Source: Calycina herbarum (taxonomy: Eukaryota > Ascomycota > Leotiomycetes > Helotiales > Pezizellaceae). From it: a DNA stretch of 64,000 nt. Position 1 is the first letter of the stretch; each line of letters begins with the position of its first letter. Position numbers and translations under genes: made by a program. The notes under the pieces are model-generated. The model saw only the letters and a program-made list of their open reading frames with translations, did no database searches and was not told the DNA's origin. Shown here piece after piece: positions 13,150-24,660 of this stretch. Location: positions 62,001-126,000 of the forward strand of contig LLEY01000064.1 in assembly GCA_001414485.1 (NCBI GenBank). The letters are read 5' to 3'.

Positions 13150-16100
13150 TATAGTTTAACTAAGACTATAAATATTATATAAAAAGAGATAAAGTATTAG
13201 TCTATAGTTATACTAAAGCTACTAAAGACATTCTAAAGATAATTAATATAGTAGTATTCTATACTTACGCTAGATAATAAGACGTAGAAGTATTCTCTCT
13301 ATTACTATATAAAATCAACTAGAGGCTAAAAGAGCTTACTAGTTAGTAATACCCCGATCTACTAGTATATCTTAATATACTAGTACTAGCTAAGTACTAA
13401 ATAGATAATAGTCTTACTAGTTATAAGCGTATAGAAAAGGAACTCTATCTTAAAGAAGTAGTATACTAGTAGTTCTAACGTTACTAAGAAGTAGCTAAGC
13501 TATATCTTTAAGCAGTCTTACTTAGTAATATTTAGAAAAGCCTTAATAAATACGATAATCTAAAGACTATTAATCTAGCCTCTTTACTACCTTAGTAGTA
13601 TTATTAATATCTTCTGCTTTTCTAGCTATAAGTAGTAGATAAGTTACTCTCTTACTAAGACTACAGTCTCTATATTAAATTAAAACTAGGAATAAAAGCA
13701 CCTTATAGTCTATTATATAACATGTCTATTAGAGAATTAGAAGTCTTACGTAAATACCTAAAAGAGTAACTCGATAAGAGCTTTATAAGAGCTAGTACGT
13801 TACTAGTAGTATCGCCTATACTATTTACTAAGAAGCTAGGAGAAGGCCTACGCTTTTGTATAAACTATAGATAGCTTAATAATATTACGATTAAGAATCG
13901 ATACCTGATTTCTTATATCTAAGAGACTATTTAGAGATTAAGTATAGCTAAGTATTATACTAAGTTAGACGTTATTATAGCGTTTAACTATATTAGAGTA
14001 TAAGAAGAAGACGAGTAGCTTATAGTATTTAATACTTAGTATAGCCTTTTTAAGTTATTAGTTATACTATTTAACTTAACTAATATACCTATAATATTTT
14101 AAGCTAGGATTAACAAAGTCTTATACCTCTTCTTAGACATCTTCTATATAGTATACCTTAATAATATTCTTATCTTTTTAGACACTCTACTCTCTTACTA
14201 CTAGCACGTATACTAAGTTCTTAACACTCTTTAAAAAGCTAGCCTCTACCTAGATATTAAGAAGTATAAATTTAAAACCTAAGAAGTTTAATACCTTAGT
14301 ATAATTATCTCTATAAATAGAGTAAGAATAGACTCTAAGAAAGTCTCTATAATCGTTTAGTAAGAGGTACCTTTAAATATTAAAGACTTCTAAGCCTTTC
14401 TAGGTTTTATAAACTTTTACTATTACTTTATTAGAAACTTCTCTAATATAGTTAAGCTACTAAATCGTCTATCTAAGTCGAATATACCCTAAGAATAGAC
14501 TAAAGAATATACTAAAGCTTTTAAGACTTTAAAGTTAGTATTTATATTAGTATCTATATTACGCTATTTTAATTTTATAAAAGAGGTTATCTTAGAATAT
14601 AACTCTTTAGACTATATATCTACCGCTATTCTCTTCTAGTACTATAATAGCGTATTATATCTAGTCGTCTTTATATTAAGAGTCTTTAATCTAGCTAAAT
14701 ATAACTATAAGATTTATAATAAAGAGCTACTTACTATTATTTAAGCTTTTAAAGTATAGTATTTAAAACTCTTAAGAATAGTCTATCTAATCTTAGTTAT
14801 TACTAATTACTCTAATTTAAAATACTTTATAACTATAAAGTAGCTTACTCGCTACTAAGTATACTAGAGCGAATTCCTTTCCTAGTTCGACTTTGTTATT
14901 AAGCTAGTACCTAGGAAAGTAATAGTAAAAGCAGATAGTAGAATAAGGCTTTCCTAGGATCTACTCTTATTATCTAACAACTCTCGAGTACTATACTAGT
15001 AGTAATTACTTCTAAAACCTTATAATTTAGACCTAGCTATACGTATAATACTCTTTTAAGATAAACTTAAACCTATAGAAGAGGACCTAGAAGAGCTAGA
15101 GCTAGATAATCTTAAACTTACTTAACTTCTTTATAAAGGTTATTAAGAAGACCTATTTTAGACTCGTATTTCTAGAGAGATAAATAGAATAGACTATACG
15201 CTTTACTTAAAGGAAATAGCCTTATTAGAATGTTATATTACTAAGAGTAAGCTCTACTTTTAAGATAGACTATACGTCCTAGATACTAAGCTTAGAGTCT
15301 AGCTCTTTTAGAAAATCTATAATTCAGTTAAGAGTAGCTACTCTAGTAAGGATAAGATGTTTAAGCTAGTATCTAGAGACTACTAGTAGTCTAAACTTTA
15401 TAAGAATATTAAGTAATTCGTTAAAACTTATAAGAGTTACTTTTAAAATAAGTTTTCCTAGCTATAATACTAGGGTATTTTAAAGCTACTCTCTAATCTA
15501 ACTTAGTAGTAGAAGAACCTATCTATTAGTTTTATAAGACTAATTATAATAATAGATATTAATAACTATATTATAGTACTTACTAATAGACTTATAAAGA
15601 ACTACTATATTATTCCGTTTTATTTAAAGTAGACTACTATTAACTTAGCTCGCTTATTTATATAAGACGTCTAGAAGCTCTATAGTCTACTAGACTCTAT
15701 TATCTCTAATAGAGGCTCGTTATTCGTTATAGTATTCTAGAAAACAGTCTATAATATATTACATATACGAATTAACCTTTCTACTATCTACTACTCTAAG
15801 ACTAATAGCTAAACTAAAATCGCTAATAAGTCTATTTCTAAGTACCTCTACTAGTATATCAACTATACTTAAAAGAATTAGGTTCAGCTCTTACTACTAG
15901 TTAAGTTTCTTTTAAAAAACGTATATAGTTTAGCTATAAGTATATTACTCTTCTTTATAAACAACGGTTACTATTCTTAAATAAGCTTTAGCTCTTCTTA
16001 AGCTATACCCGATTCTCAAAGCATAGTTACTAGTATAACCTTCGCTACGAAGATAGGAGACGTCTTAGCACTTCTACGTACGAACCTTCTTATCTTAAGA

Positions 16101-16580
16101 GATAAAATAGAGGAAGCTACTAACGTCTACCGATTACAAGCTCTAGTATATAGAGTAGAGAATATAGTTACACTTAGTACCTAGAATATTAAGTTAGCTA
16201 AACTAATTCCTAAGTTTAATACTAAGTATATTACTCTCTTTTATATACTTTAAGCTATAAACTCTTACGTATATAAACTAGAATCGATCTATAACATATT
16301 CTATACTAATCTACTACGCTCTACTACTAGAACACCTATACTAGGATAGATAAATTAACTTCTACTACTTGTAATAATTAACTATAGTAGGTATATACTC
16401 TAGACTATAGAGGAAATAGTAAATTTAAGAAGAAATAAGACTAGATTCTAATACCTTATTTAATAGAGAGACTATAGAGTAGAGACAGACTCGTAGGAGC
16501 TATTAACTTACGTAATATATAGTACTACCTCTATTTATTAATTTAAAAAGCGCTTTCTATATAAGTTAAAATCTACTAAA
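13150..16580 (+). pseudogene. B pol: RT, RNase H, integrase, chromodomain
   Basis: Degraded Pol. RT runs from about 13720 to 14380, with [19 protein letters not shown] sequence near 13830 (one stop in place of Gln), KYYTKLDVIIAFNYIRV near 13950 and a catalytic box YLNNILIF near 14155 (both Asp of YLDD changed to Asn). RNase H is near 14590-14830. Integrase covers about 15200-16150, with SNRGSLFVIVF near 15705 marking the second catalytic position. The last part, about 16380-16570, contains RFQYLI and YRVETDSQELLTYV-type motifs matching a chromodomain followed by a conserved FKKRFLYKLKST tail. After about 16580 a purine-rich tract leads to the 3' LTR. Confidence 0.8.
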
Positions 16581-16659
16581 AACGAACGACTATAAGCCTA
16601 GAAAGACTATAAGACAGATAAAGAGAGACGAGGAAATTAAGTAGAAAAGAGAGACCTTA

Positions 16660-16838
16660 TAGAAGAGTTTTTAATTTAGTAAATAAGCTTACTTTTAAGC
16701 TCGCTTCTAAGTAGCTCGCTAAGCGAGATTATAAATATCGTAGATATATTCTTCTATAAATATATAAATAGCTAAGGAAGAGCTTCTTTCTTTCTTCCTT
16801 CTTTGTAAATAATCTATTTTATAATCTCTACTATAATA
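16660..16838 (+). repeat. 3' LTR of B
   Basis: 179-bp partner of 11201-11370, preceded by an AAAAGAGAGACC purine-rich stretch that would serve as polypurine tract. Differences from the 5' LTR are mainly G/A and C/T changes, as expected from RIP. Confidence 0.85.
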
Positions 16839-16843
16839 GGAAT

Positions 16844-18415
16844 AGTTCTTACTAATTATAAGAAATTTAAAACATAGTCTATAACGAAAGAACTTAGTAA
16901 TAGACGTCTTACTAGATAGTTCTAAACTCTTACTAGATTTAATATTATAATTTATTATATTAAGAAAACGGATAATCTATAAGTAGATACTTTAAGTTAA
17001 TAACTAGGTTATAAAGAGAATAAAGAGTATAAAAAGATCGCGATTTTAAAGACTCTTAAGAATAGAGATTTAGCTTCGACGATTTACGAAATTACTACTA
17101 CTAAAGAACAGGTTTATATACTAAAAACTATTAGTAAGGTATTTATTATAGAATAATATAAATTACTAGCTTATAGATACTAAGGAATCTAAAGAACTCT
17201 TTAGAGAATAAGATAGTAATATAAGATCGACAGACTTATAGTAATAGTTAAGAAAGTAATAATAGAGTATAATACTTATACTAGGAATAAGGCTTTCTAC
17301 TATATATCTTATAGCTAGATAAATACCACTCTAATACTATAAATATCTTAGGAATTAATATCTTAGAATCTTATTATTAAATTATTAAAATCTAAGAATC
17401 TAATAATAGAAGTTAAGTACGACTTAATCCTAGCTATTATAGAACGACTTACGAAATATATAATTTTAGTACTATATATATAGTTAAGTATAGCTAAAGA
17501 ACTAGCTTTTATATTCCTTAAAGAAGTAGTCTTATAATATAGACTACTAAAAGAGATTCTCTTAGATAGAGATAAGCTCTTTATCTTAAAATTCTAGATA
17601 GCTCTTATTAAACAACTAGAAGCAAAGAGGAAGTTATCTATAACTTTCTACTTATAAACGAATAGAGAGAACGAACGTATAAATTAAGTAGTTAAGATAT
17701 ACCTTCGTTGTTATATAAACTACTAGTAAGATAATTAGATTAAATTACTACTATTAGTATAGTTTGTTTATAATCGTTTAATAATAGAAATAACACTAGT
17801 TACGCTATTCTATACTAACTTTAGATACGAATTAATAGTATATTAGGAACTATTAACTTCGATAATAAATAACTAACTTACTTAAATTTAGATCTCGAAA
17901 ATCAAAGAGCTATATAAGAAACTAGTAGAAGATTTATAGTTCGTAGTAGAACGTAATACGTACTACTATAATAAACGACGTAGTTAGAAGCTAATATTAA
18001 AAGAGAGAGATAAAGTTTACTTAGTATAAAAAAAGATTAATATTAAAAGACTAAGCGATAAACTAGACTATAAGAAACTAAGACTATTTAGAATTAAACG
18101 AGTTAGAGAACCTTTAAATTATAAATTAGCTCTATTATAGATAATAAATATATACCTAGTATTCTATATATCTCTACTTAAACTAGTACTACTAGAGATA
18201 CTACTAGCTCTACTTACGGAAATCTAATCTATTAACCTAAACGCTAAATATAAAGTTAAGAGAATCTTAGACTACTATATTATTAGAAACAAAGTTAAAT
18301 ATCTTATTAAATAGTTGAATTACTTATACTTAGAAAACACCTAAGAACTAAAGGAAAATCTTAACTAGTACTTAAAGAAACTCTAGGAGTTCTACTACTA
18401 ATACCTAGGTTTACC
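16844..18415 (+). pseudogene. A0 pol, second part: RNase H end, integrase, chromodomain
   Basis: Continuation of A0 pol after element B. It begins with IVLTNYKKF, the end of RNase H. The integrase zinc-binding region is near 17150-17320 and the core near 17350-17700, with LLDRDKLFILKF at about 17560 and NRENERIN at about 17655 marking the Asp and Glu positions. The C-terminus (about 18245-18400) reads YKVKRILDYYIIRNKVKYLIK with a later ENT and ELKENLN, a clear chromodomain. The chromodomain would steer integration to methylated-histone heterochromatin. Confidence 0.8.
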
Positions 18416-18785
18416 TATATCTCGTAGTTAAGAGAGAAGACTTTGAAAAAAGAAGAGTTTAGACTAGGATTAGAATCGATAGAATTAGATAGAGCTATTA
18501 GCTTAGTAACCTCTGCCTTCTTTTCTTTCTTTTTCTCTCGTTCTTCTCTTTCTTTCTTCTCTTTCTCTACGGCCTCGTCTAGCTTATTTAAGAATAAGAG
18601 CCTATACTATAATATCTCTTATTTACACTTGTCTAAGAAACGCTATAGTTTCTTAAAACAAAGGATCTTCGCTATTACCTCCTTCTTCTTAGCTTAAAGC
18701 TTCTTCTACTACTTATTAAAAGTTTTCTAAGAGTAAAGTAAAGAAGCCTCGTTTCGTTTCTTAACGTTATAAGGCTTACTATTAG
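18361..18785 (-). pseudogene. Conserved antisense ORF of family A, A0 copy (truncated)
   Basis: Minus-strand reading frame opposite the 3' end of A0. The readable part contains KKEVIAKILCFKK, then a charged EKEKKEREEREKKKEKK stretch, then LNSSFFKVFSLNYEI, matching the A1, A2 and A3 copies. The stop codon (TTA on the plus strand at 18361) is at the same position as in the other copies, inside the pol tail. The 5' part is cut off by the Copia LTR at 18786. Function unknown; the charged segment suggests a coiled coil. A plus-strand open frame at 18443-18697 is the complement of this region and I do not regard it as a gene. Confidence 0.6.
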
Positions 18786-18936
18786 TGGTTTAACTTAGTA
18801 ATTAATAGCTTAATATAAAAAGACTATATTATCGTTATAACTATCGTTAATATATACCGAGTATAAGCTATACTCGGTTCTACTTAAATATCTACTCTTC
18901 TTATAAAGCGAGAAGAGTACGTAGAAGTACTAACCA
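18786..18936 (-). repeat. 3' LTR of the Copia element
   Basis: 151-bp LTR in minus orientation, ends TGGTT and AACCA, homologous to the solo LTR at 10177-10325. It lies directly beyond the Copia RNase H end. It contains a perfect hairpin at about 18857-18879, arms ACCGAGTATA/TATACTCGGT around a 3-nt loop. The flanking ATTAG (18781-18785) would be the target duplication, but its partner at the other end was not found. Confidence 0.7.
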
Positions 18937-18959
18937 CTTATATATACTAATACTAGCAC

Positions 18960-19441
18960 TTCTTCAAAGTCAGTAGAAGTAGTACTCTAAAAATTATTAA
19001 AAATCTATCTTATTCTCTCTAACTAGACATAGTACTTAGTTCTATAACCTAGATTACTTCTCGCTTCGTTCTACCTATTCTATAACTCTTATATCTAGCT
19101 TATTTATATCGATTAGTCTTTGAAGAGTGTTATAATAGTTCCTTTTTATTATAGTATCTATAGAGTTACTTTTACTATCTATCTACTTAATCTCGTTAAT
19201 CTCTCTTAACTCGTTTATCTCTCTTAAGTATATAACGTTAATTATTAGACACTTCTCTTTAGTAGTTTCTAATTTAACTATATACTTGTAAATAGACTTA
19301 GAGTTAGTATATATAATAAGAGGGATTTTAAAGGAAAGAATACTTTCTAGAGTTAATTTAATAGAAGTAGTAGTATTAAAGTAAGAGCTTATAGTATATA
19401 ATTCCAAGGCTAAAACGCTATAAGTTATACGCTTATACTTA
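18960..19441 (-). pseudogene. Copia pol, C-terminal part (RNase H)
   Basis: The segment reads ITYSVLALELYTISSYF, then IYTNSKSIYKYIVKLETTKEK and NSIDTIIKR, aligning with copia RNase H (usual forms VLASELYA, TDSKSLYD and NPADAMTK). An open stretch of 74 codons at 19183-19407 is part of this frame, not a separate gene. The Asp of TDSKS has become Asn. The frame joins directly to 21588 once the Fot1 insertion is removed. Confidence 0.75.
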
Positions 19442-19490
19442 ACGTGGTTTATTACCGAGTAGCGTATATCACCGAGTAGCGTACTTTCCC
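19442..19490 (+). repeat. Left TIR of Fot1 copy 1
   Basis: Inverted match to 21539-21587 with only a few differences. It contains two direct copies of ACCGAGTAGCGTA separated by about 5 bp, a plausible pair of transposase-binding sites. Confidence 0.85.
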
Positions 19491-19519
19491 TCTACTCTAC
19501 TACTTTAATATTAGATTAA

Positions 19520-21250
19520 TCAACTATAACAAATAATATTAATTAAAACTACTTAGAATCTAATAAACTAGGTATATCTATAACCTCTTAACAAGTTCGT
19601 ATATTATAACTAGTCTTTCCGTAAGTGCTACACCGTCGCCTAGAGGTTTATCTCTTATTTTGCCTACCTCTCTTAGAACGCTTATTATATTAAGCCTGTT
19701 CCTTTATCTCCTTTTAAGCTAATACGTCCTATATATCCTCTATAGTAAGTATACCTCCTTAACAGACCTAAGTCTTTTTAGCTCTACGGCGCTTACTAAG
19801 TGCTTTATTTGCTTTATAAAGAGTATAGACTTCGGCTAATAACAAAGTTATCTTATAAGCTAATAGCTCTGTACTCTTTGCTAATATAGCTATAGTCTTG
19901 AAAATAGAGGTTAGCGAGCTTCCTTAATAACGTGAAATACGATTCTTAACTAAAGTTGTTTATAAAAGAGCGTTAGTTAGGTTATAAGAGGTCTATAAGA
20001 CCCAAGGGTTAGCGGCCGCAGAAGGGGGTCTAGTAGATGTAGGAGTTTATAATTAGATATTAAGCTTTAATATCATAGCCTAGGGATTAAAAGGTACTAA
20101 GCTAGCTCTGCGGAATCTAGCCTAGGCGTTTTAAGTTGTTATTAATTGCTTATAAGCTACGTAAAAGGCTAAAAAGAACTTGACCTTAGTAATATAGTTG
20201 ATATAAGCTTTAATAAAGGTCTTAATTTAACGTTTATATATACGTTTAAGAATACTAAAACATCTAACGTCGAGTAGCTAGGTTAAATAAGAGGAATAAG
20301 AAGGTAGATAAAGAGTAATAATATTATTAGCTTTATAATACTCTTGAAATACAACTGATTTATAACTCTTATATCTATCTACTACTAGTATTCGATATAG
20401 CTCTTTCGCGTAACTACGAGTATATTTATCAAAGTATCGTAGCTATTCTAGGCCTGTCTTATTATCGGTCTATCTATTACTTATAGGTTTAATAACCTAG
20501 TCGTATAGGAGGCCGCTCTTAGTATACTAATTTATAAGATAATTCTTCTCTTAAACTACTAAAAACAGAGGCACGTCTTAACCCTCGCTATTAATATAAG
20601 TAATTACTATAGCCTATTCTCGATTACTAGGCTAAACTGCCTTACCTCTGCTACGTCGATTAGCGCGAGTTACAACTATTACTAGGCAGATAATTCCTAT
20701 TATAAACCCTGTCTTATCAAAGTTGTAAAAGTCGTAGTCTAAAACACTGTATTTTACTCTTATATTCTCTATAAGTCGAAACTACGCGCTAATAAGCTCT
20801 AGATCTTCGTATAAGGCTCTTTAAAAGTCGTAAACGCGATTAAAACACGTTTTTAATTCTAGTCGACGTTGTATAAATCGATATACTTAGAGCTTACTAA
20901 CGCGTTTTCTCTCTTATAATTTAAGAATATAATTCGCTATATCTTCTATACTAGCTAGTCGAGGCGTAAATCCTCTTATATCTAGATTAAGTATATATCG
21001 AATAAGTGTCTCCTTCTCTAAGTCGTTTAATTTATAATAATTAGGTTTAGTTTTAAGATAATAGGTTTAGCTAGCTATTCTATGTCGAAGTGTTATTTTA
21101 GAGACTTTGTAGATTTTTATAGTAGAGCGGCGACTAAGTTTTTTAGATATTTAAATAGCCTCGATAGCTAGGATAATTCGTGCTTCTTAGGTTTAGATTT
21201 CTATAGTTAGTGTTAGAACGTGTAGTAAATACTCGTGAATTAAACTATAG
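19520..21250 (-). pseudogene. Fot1 transposase (DDE, CENP-B type) remnant
   Basis: Transposase that would cut and paste the element at TA sites. From the N-terminus: an HTH region near 21200-21080 (EARIILAIEAI and SKKLSRRS-like), a CENP-B DNA-binding segment with ETLIRYILNLDIRGFTPRLA near 21000-20940, then the DDE core. The core reads YNFDKTGFIIGII near 20710 (usual NFDETGF, Glu changed to Lys), LVVDRYKSYKS near 20385 and LTQLLDVRCF near 20275. The C-terminus near 19580-19640 is a CCHC knuckle, CSTYGKTSYNIRTC, a known appendage of many fungal Fot1-like transposases. There is at least one frameshift near the HTH and several TAA/TAG stops. Confidence 0.85.
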
Positions 21251-21538
21251 AGGTAGGCTTTATATAAGGACGAATAACTGCTATTCTAAACCAGAGTCCC
21301 GACCCTCTCTATATGCTATAGAAGTGGCTACGTGTCCTCTATAAGTATTACGTGTTATGTTATAAGTATTACGTAGATTACTACCGCTATACCACTGCTA
21401 TTGCTACTGCTATACTACTGCTATTACTACCGTTATACCACCGCCTATCGCCGGGCAACTAAGACTACTTCACGGGTATAACCCCTAACAGTTAGTTATT
21501 AAGAAAACGCGTATTAAAGTTAGTAGATAGTAAAGTAG

Positions 21539-21587
21539 AGGAAAGTACGTCACTCGGTAATATACGCTACTCGGTAATAAACTACGT
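21539..21587 (-). repeat. Right TIR of Fot1 copy 1
   Basis: Reverse-complement partner of 19442-19490; ends CTACGT followed by the TA duplication. Confidence 0.85.
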
Positions 21588-23228
21588 TAGTAGAAGACTA
21601 ATATAGGATATTAGTAATATTATCCTTATCTATAAGTATAATTACGTATCTAATCTAAGATAAGAGGTTCTTATTATTTATAAAAGATCTATTTATAAAG
21701 ACGTAGAGTTTAAGCGAGTTCTTATCTAATTTAACGTATATAAGACCTCTTATAACATTGTCGATCTACTACTAAATACGTTTATTAAGAAGGTTAATAT
21801 TATTCTTTTATAGATCGGTTATTTAAGTAGTATAGAATAGATTAAATATAGCTTCCGGTTATAATATAGTTACTAGATATACTTCTTAAACTCTCTAGAT
21901 AACGTATTAATCTTTAGTAGATACTATATAAGATAATCTCTTTATATTAATAGTTTTAGCTAGTAACTTCTATACTAGGTTTAGGTTCTTAGTATAATCC
22001 TAGGAAAGCGATATTAAGCTGTCTTAGTACTTAGTAATAAGGCCTCTATTAAACTTAATTAGATAGTCTATCGTAAGTTATTCTCTTTTCTTAGACGAGA
22101 AGCCGGCTTTCTTAATTACTTATTCTTTCTTAGTAAGAAAGACAGCGTTTATAAGTATAAGAGTGTTATTAGTTTAAAGTCTTAATATACTAAAAGAGTT
22201 GTCTTTGTTAGTATATAAAAGACAGAGGTCGAAAGTAGATTAGAGTATAGAAAGCTTATCTATATAGTACTTCTAGTATATTATAAACCAGTAGTTACTA
22301 GTCTCTAGAATACTATATAAGAGCTTAATCACTTCAAAGAATAAACTCTTCTACTATAGATATTCTTTTAGCAGTCGTATAAAGAACTTCTAATTCAGTT
22401 CTATTAGAGATTAAGTATATACTTATATAATATCTCGACTCTAGACTTAAAGTTCTAGAAAGATAGTTATTAGTACTAGTATTATCCTTTAACTAACTCT
22501 TTAGATAGTAGAAGCTTAAGTAAGTACTAGTAACTTTCTAGTATTATTATATACTTAGATAACTAGTCTTAACTTCGTAAAAGCAAGTGCTATACTCTTT
22601 AGCTTAATATTATCAACGAATTAGAATCTAAATATTCTAGTATCTAAAAATAGATATTTCTAGGTAATTATCTTAAATACGCTACGGTTTATAAGACTGT
22701 TAATTTCCTTTTAGTATAACCTAACGTATATTATACTATTGTTTAAAATAAATACTTTAATATTATAGCTGTTATCCTCTACTATAGAAGAAAGAGAGGT
22801 CTTAATATCTCTTAAAGTAACGTACTTCCTAGTATTATTAATTAAGGCTTTGATATCTATCTCTTATAATAAGGCTTTAGAAGTGTTATATAGTTTTAGA
22901 TAGTTTTATAGTCTTTCTTATCCGTGTTTTATAACTTAACTTAAAAGTAGGCTTTATTCTAGTAGATCTATATAAATATCCTAATGTTTAGAAAGATACT
23001 AGAGTTAGTAACGAGTTTAAGATCGAATTAGAGAGTCTTAGTCGTAAGTTTATATATAAGGTTAAACCTCCTAGTTCTCTAAGTATTAAAGCTCTTATAG
23101 TATCGTATCTAGTACTAGATTAAGAGTTTTAGAGATTTCCTCGAAGAATAGTTTTACTACTGTAGATCTAAATCTTATAGGTCTACTTAGTAGTATTATA
23201 ATACAGTTCTCGTTTTCTATTCCTTATA
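21588..23228 (-). pseudogene. Copia pol, central part (integrase C-terminus and RT)
   Basis: It continues the Copia frame. At the right end IENENCIIILLSRPIRFRSTVVKLFFEE follows directly from EPFLL on the far side of A2, so the integrase C-terminus is restored when A2 is removed. The left end reads NLYVFINRSFINNKNLLSQIRYVIILIDKDN, the copia segment leading into RNase H. Frame is hard to hold in the middle (about 22600-22900), which corresponds to the RT. RIP damage is heavy here. Confidence 0.65.
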
Positions 23229-23646
23229 TATTACAAATCACATTATACGTAGTAAGTAGTCTAGACGGCGCTCTAATAGAATAAGATATAATATCTAGGA
23301 AATAGAAAGACAATATAGAAGAGAATTAGTAGTATAGAGGTATTTAAGTATTCTAGGATCTTACTATTAGATAACCGTTAGAGGTTACGTAATAGATCCT
23401 ATTAGATCCTAGGCTATGTAGAGATCTAGGTGATATAAAGAGTTCTATATATAACTAGTACGTCTACTATTAGATAGAAGCTTCGTACTTAACTTTAGTT
23501 ATTAATCTTATTATCTTATTTAATATCTTTGATATAAGTAACGAGTTCACTTCTAAGTAAACAACCTATCGCGTCTATACTTCTTACCTATATACTAACC
23601 TTCGAGACTTAGTTACCTTGATTTAGTTTATTTAAGTTTTATTATA
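23229..23646 (+). repeat. 5' LTR of A2
   Basis: Starts TATTACAAATC and ends TTTTATTATA. TTAAGCAC (23649-23656) begins two bases after the LTR and pairs, with one mismatch, with GTACTTAA inside the LTR near 23488. Confidence 0.9.
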
Positions 23647-23679
23647 CTTTAAGCACCTGCTTAGAAGTACTACTAATAT

Positions 23680-24660
23680 AATATCGAAAACTACACTATT
23701 CTCAGGTTTAACCTCTACTCTACTACTAGTACTAATAATACTAGTAGTACTAGTTACTACTCTTAGAGAGGAAGTGAAGTTACTAGTACTAAGAACATTC
23801 GACGGCTTACTAGAGAAACTTACTAAGTTTATTATAAAAGCTTTAATATATTTAAACTTTCACTTAGTATAGTTCGCTTATAAAACAGATTAAGTTATAT
23901 AGCTTACTACCCGTCTTAAGAGCGTAGTATATAACTAGATAGAACCGTACTTAGAGGATTTTTAGAAGAATAAAACATTAAATAGAAAAGTGTCGAACCT
24001 TATAAGTAAAAGTACTTAGGGATTATTCTTAACTATTACTAGATTTAAAAAAGGAATTAATTAAGTATTCGTAGATGTAGATTTAAAGAAAAAAGCAGTA
24101 TAAGCCTTATATAGCCTCTATTAAAAGGGCTTAGCTACTAAGTATATATTAATATTCTAATAGTACTCTACGCGTCTTAGTTAGAATAACGAGGCTTTAC
24201 ATAAGCAGTTCTATAGAGAACTAAAGAATAGCGTTAAGAACGAACTAGCTAGAGATAACTTCCTAGATATACTTAACGAATTAACTAATAATATAATCAA
24301 AATCGATAATCGAAATTATAAGCAAAGCCTAGAGAAGAAAGGTAGTTATAGACATCGATAAGAAAGAGGTAGAAAGAAAGACTATAGAGATCCTATAGAA
24401 ATTAATACTACTTAGAAAAGATAGATCTTAAAACAAAGGACTTAGAAGAAAAACCTACTAAAGAGAGAGCTTTTCTAGGAGGAGCGAAATCGTCGACGCG
24501 AGTAGAACTTATATTATAACTGTAACCTCTTCAGCTATAGAGTAAATAAGTATAGTAAGAAGAAAGACTCTAAAGAGAAACAGGCTAACGCTACTGTTTA
24601 AAAAGAAGTAGCTTTACTAGAAAGAATTAAACTTATAGATAAAGAACTTAAGACTAGAGG
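23680..24660 (+). pseudogene. A2 gag remnant
   Basis: Degraded Gag. The capsid segment (about 23860-24330) reads WLRFS-type gypsy sequence, including EPYLEDF, ATKYILIF, and IKIDNRNYKQSLEKK. The nucleocapsid end near 24510-24565 reads YYNCNLFSYRVNKYSKKK, a CCHC knuckle with one original Cys left. Many stops are TAG at expected Gln or Trp positions. The stretch 24660-25750 between Gag and protease encodes an acidic, leucine-rich linker followed by one copy of a module of about 90 residues that is duplicated in A1. Confidence 0.75.

Larger units (their letters stand above)
11201..16838 (+). mobile_element. Gypsy chromovirus B, nested in A0
   Basis: 5.6-kb LTR retrotransposon inserted in the RNase H region of A0. 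It has short LTRs (170 and 179 bp), gag, and a pol with protease-RT-RNase H-integrase and a chromodomain-like C-terminus, all on the plus strand. The flanks ATAAT (11196-11200) and GGAAT (16839-16843) are the likely but imperfect target duplication. Removing the element with one flank rejoins the A0 frame. All coding regions carry many TAG and TAA stops. Confidence 0.85.
6845..18785 (+). mobile_element. Gypsy chromovirus A0, interrupted by element B and a solo LTR, 3' end lost
   Basis: Family-A Ty3/gypsy element starting with the LTR at 6845-7298. Its own sequence is 6845-11200 and 16839-18785, separated by nested element B, with a 149-bp solo LTR inserted in its reverse transcriptase. The order gag, protease, RT, RNase H, integrase, chromodomain, then antisense ORF matches A1 to A3. 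The antisense ORF is cut at 18785 by the Copia LTR, and no 3' LTR is found, so the remainder has been displaced or lost. Bases 8240-9290 between gag and protease encode a poorly conserved linker with an acidic stretch and no domain I recognise. Confidence 0.85.
19442..21587 (-). mobile_element. Fot1-like (pogo superfamily) DNA transposon
   Basis: 2,146-bp element flanked by TA (19440-19441 and 21588-21589) with terminal inverted repeats of about 49 bp starting ACGTRGTTTATTACCGAGTA. Each TIR contains a direct repeat of ACCGAGTAGCGTA or its near copy. The single transposase frame is on the minus strand. It is inserted in the RNase H region of Copia. Length and structure are those of fungal Fot1 elements. 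Confidence 0.9.

Noticed and set aside
18443..18697. Open plus-strand frame of 84 codons rich in Ser and Phe
   Set aside because: It is the complement of the antisense ORF's charged stretch. The minus-strand frame is the one conserved in A1, A2 and A3.
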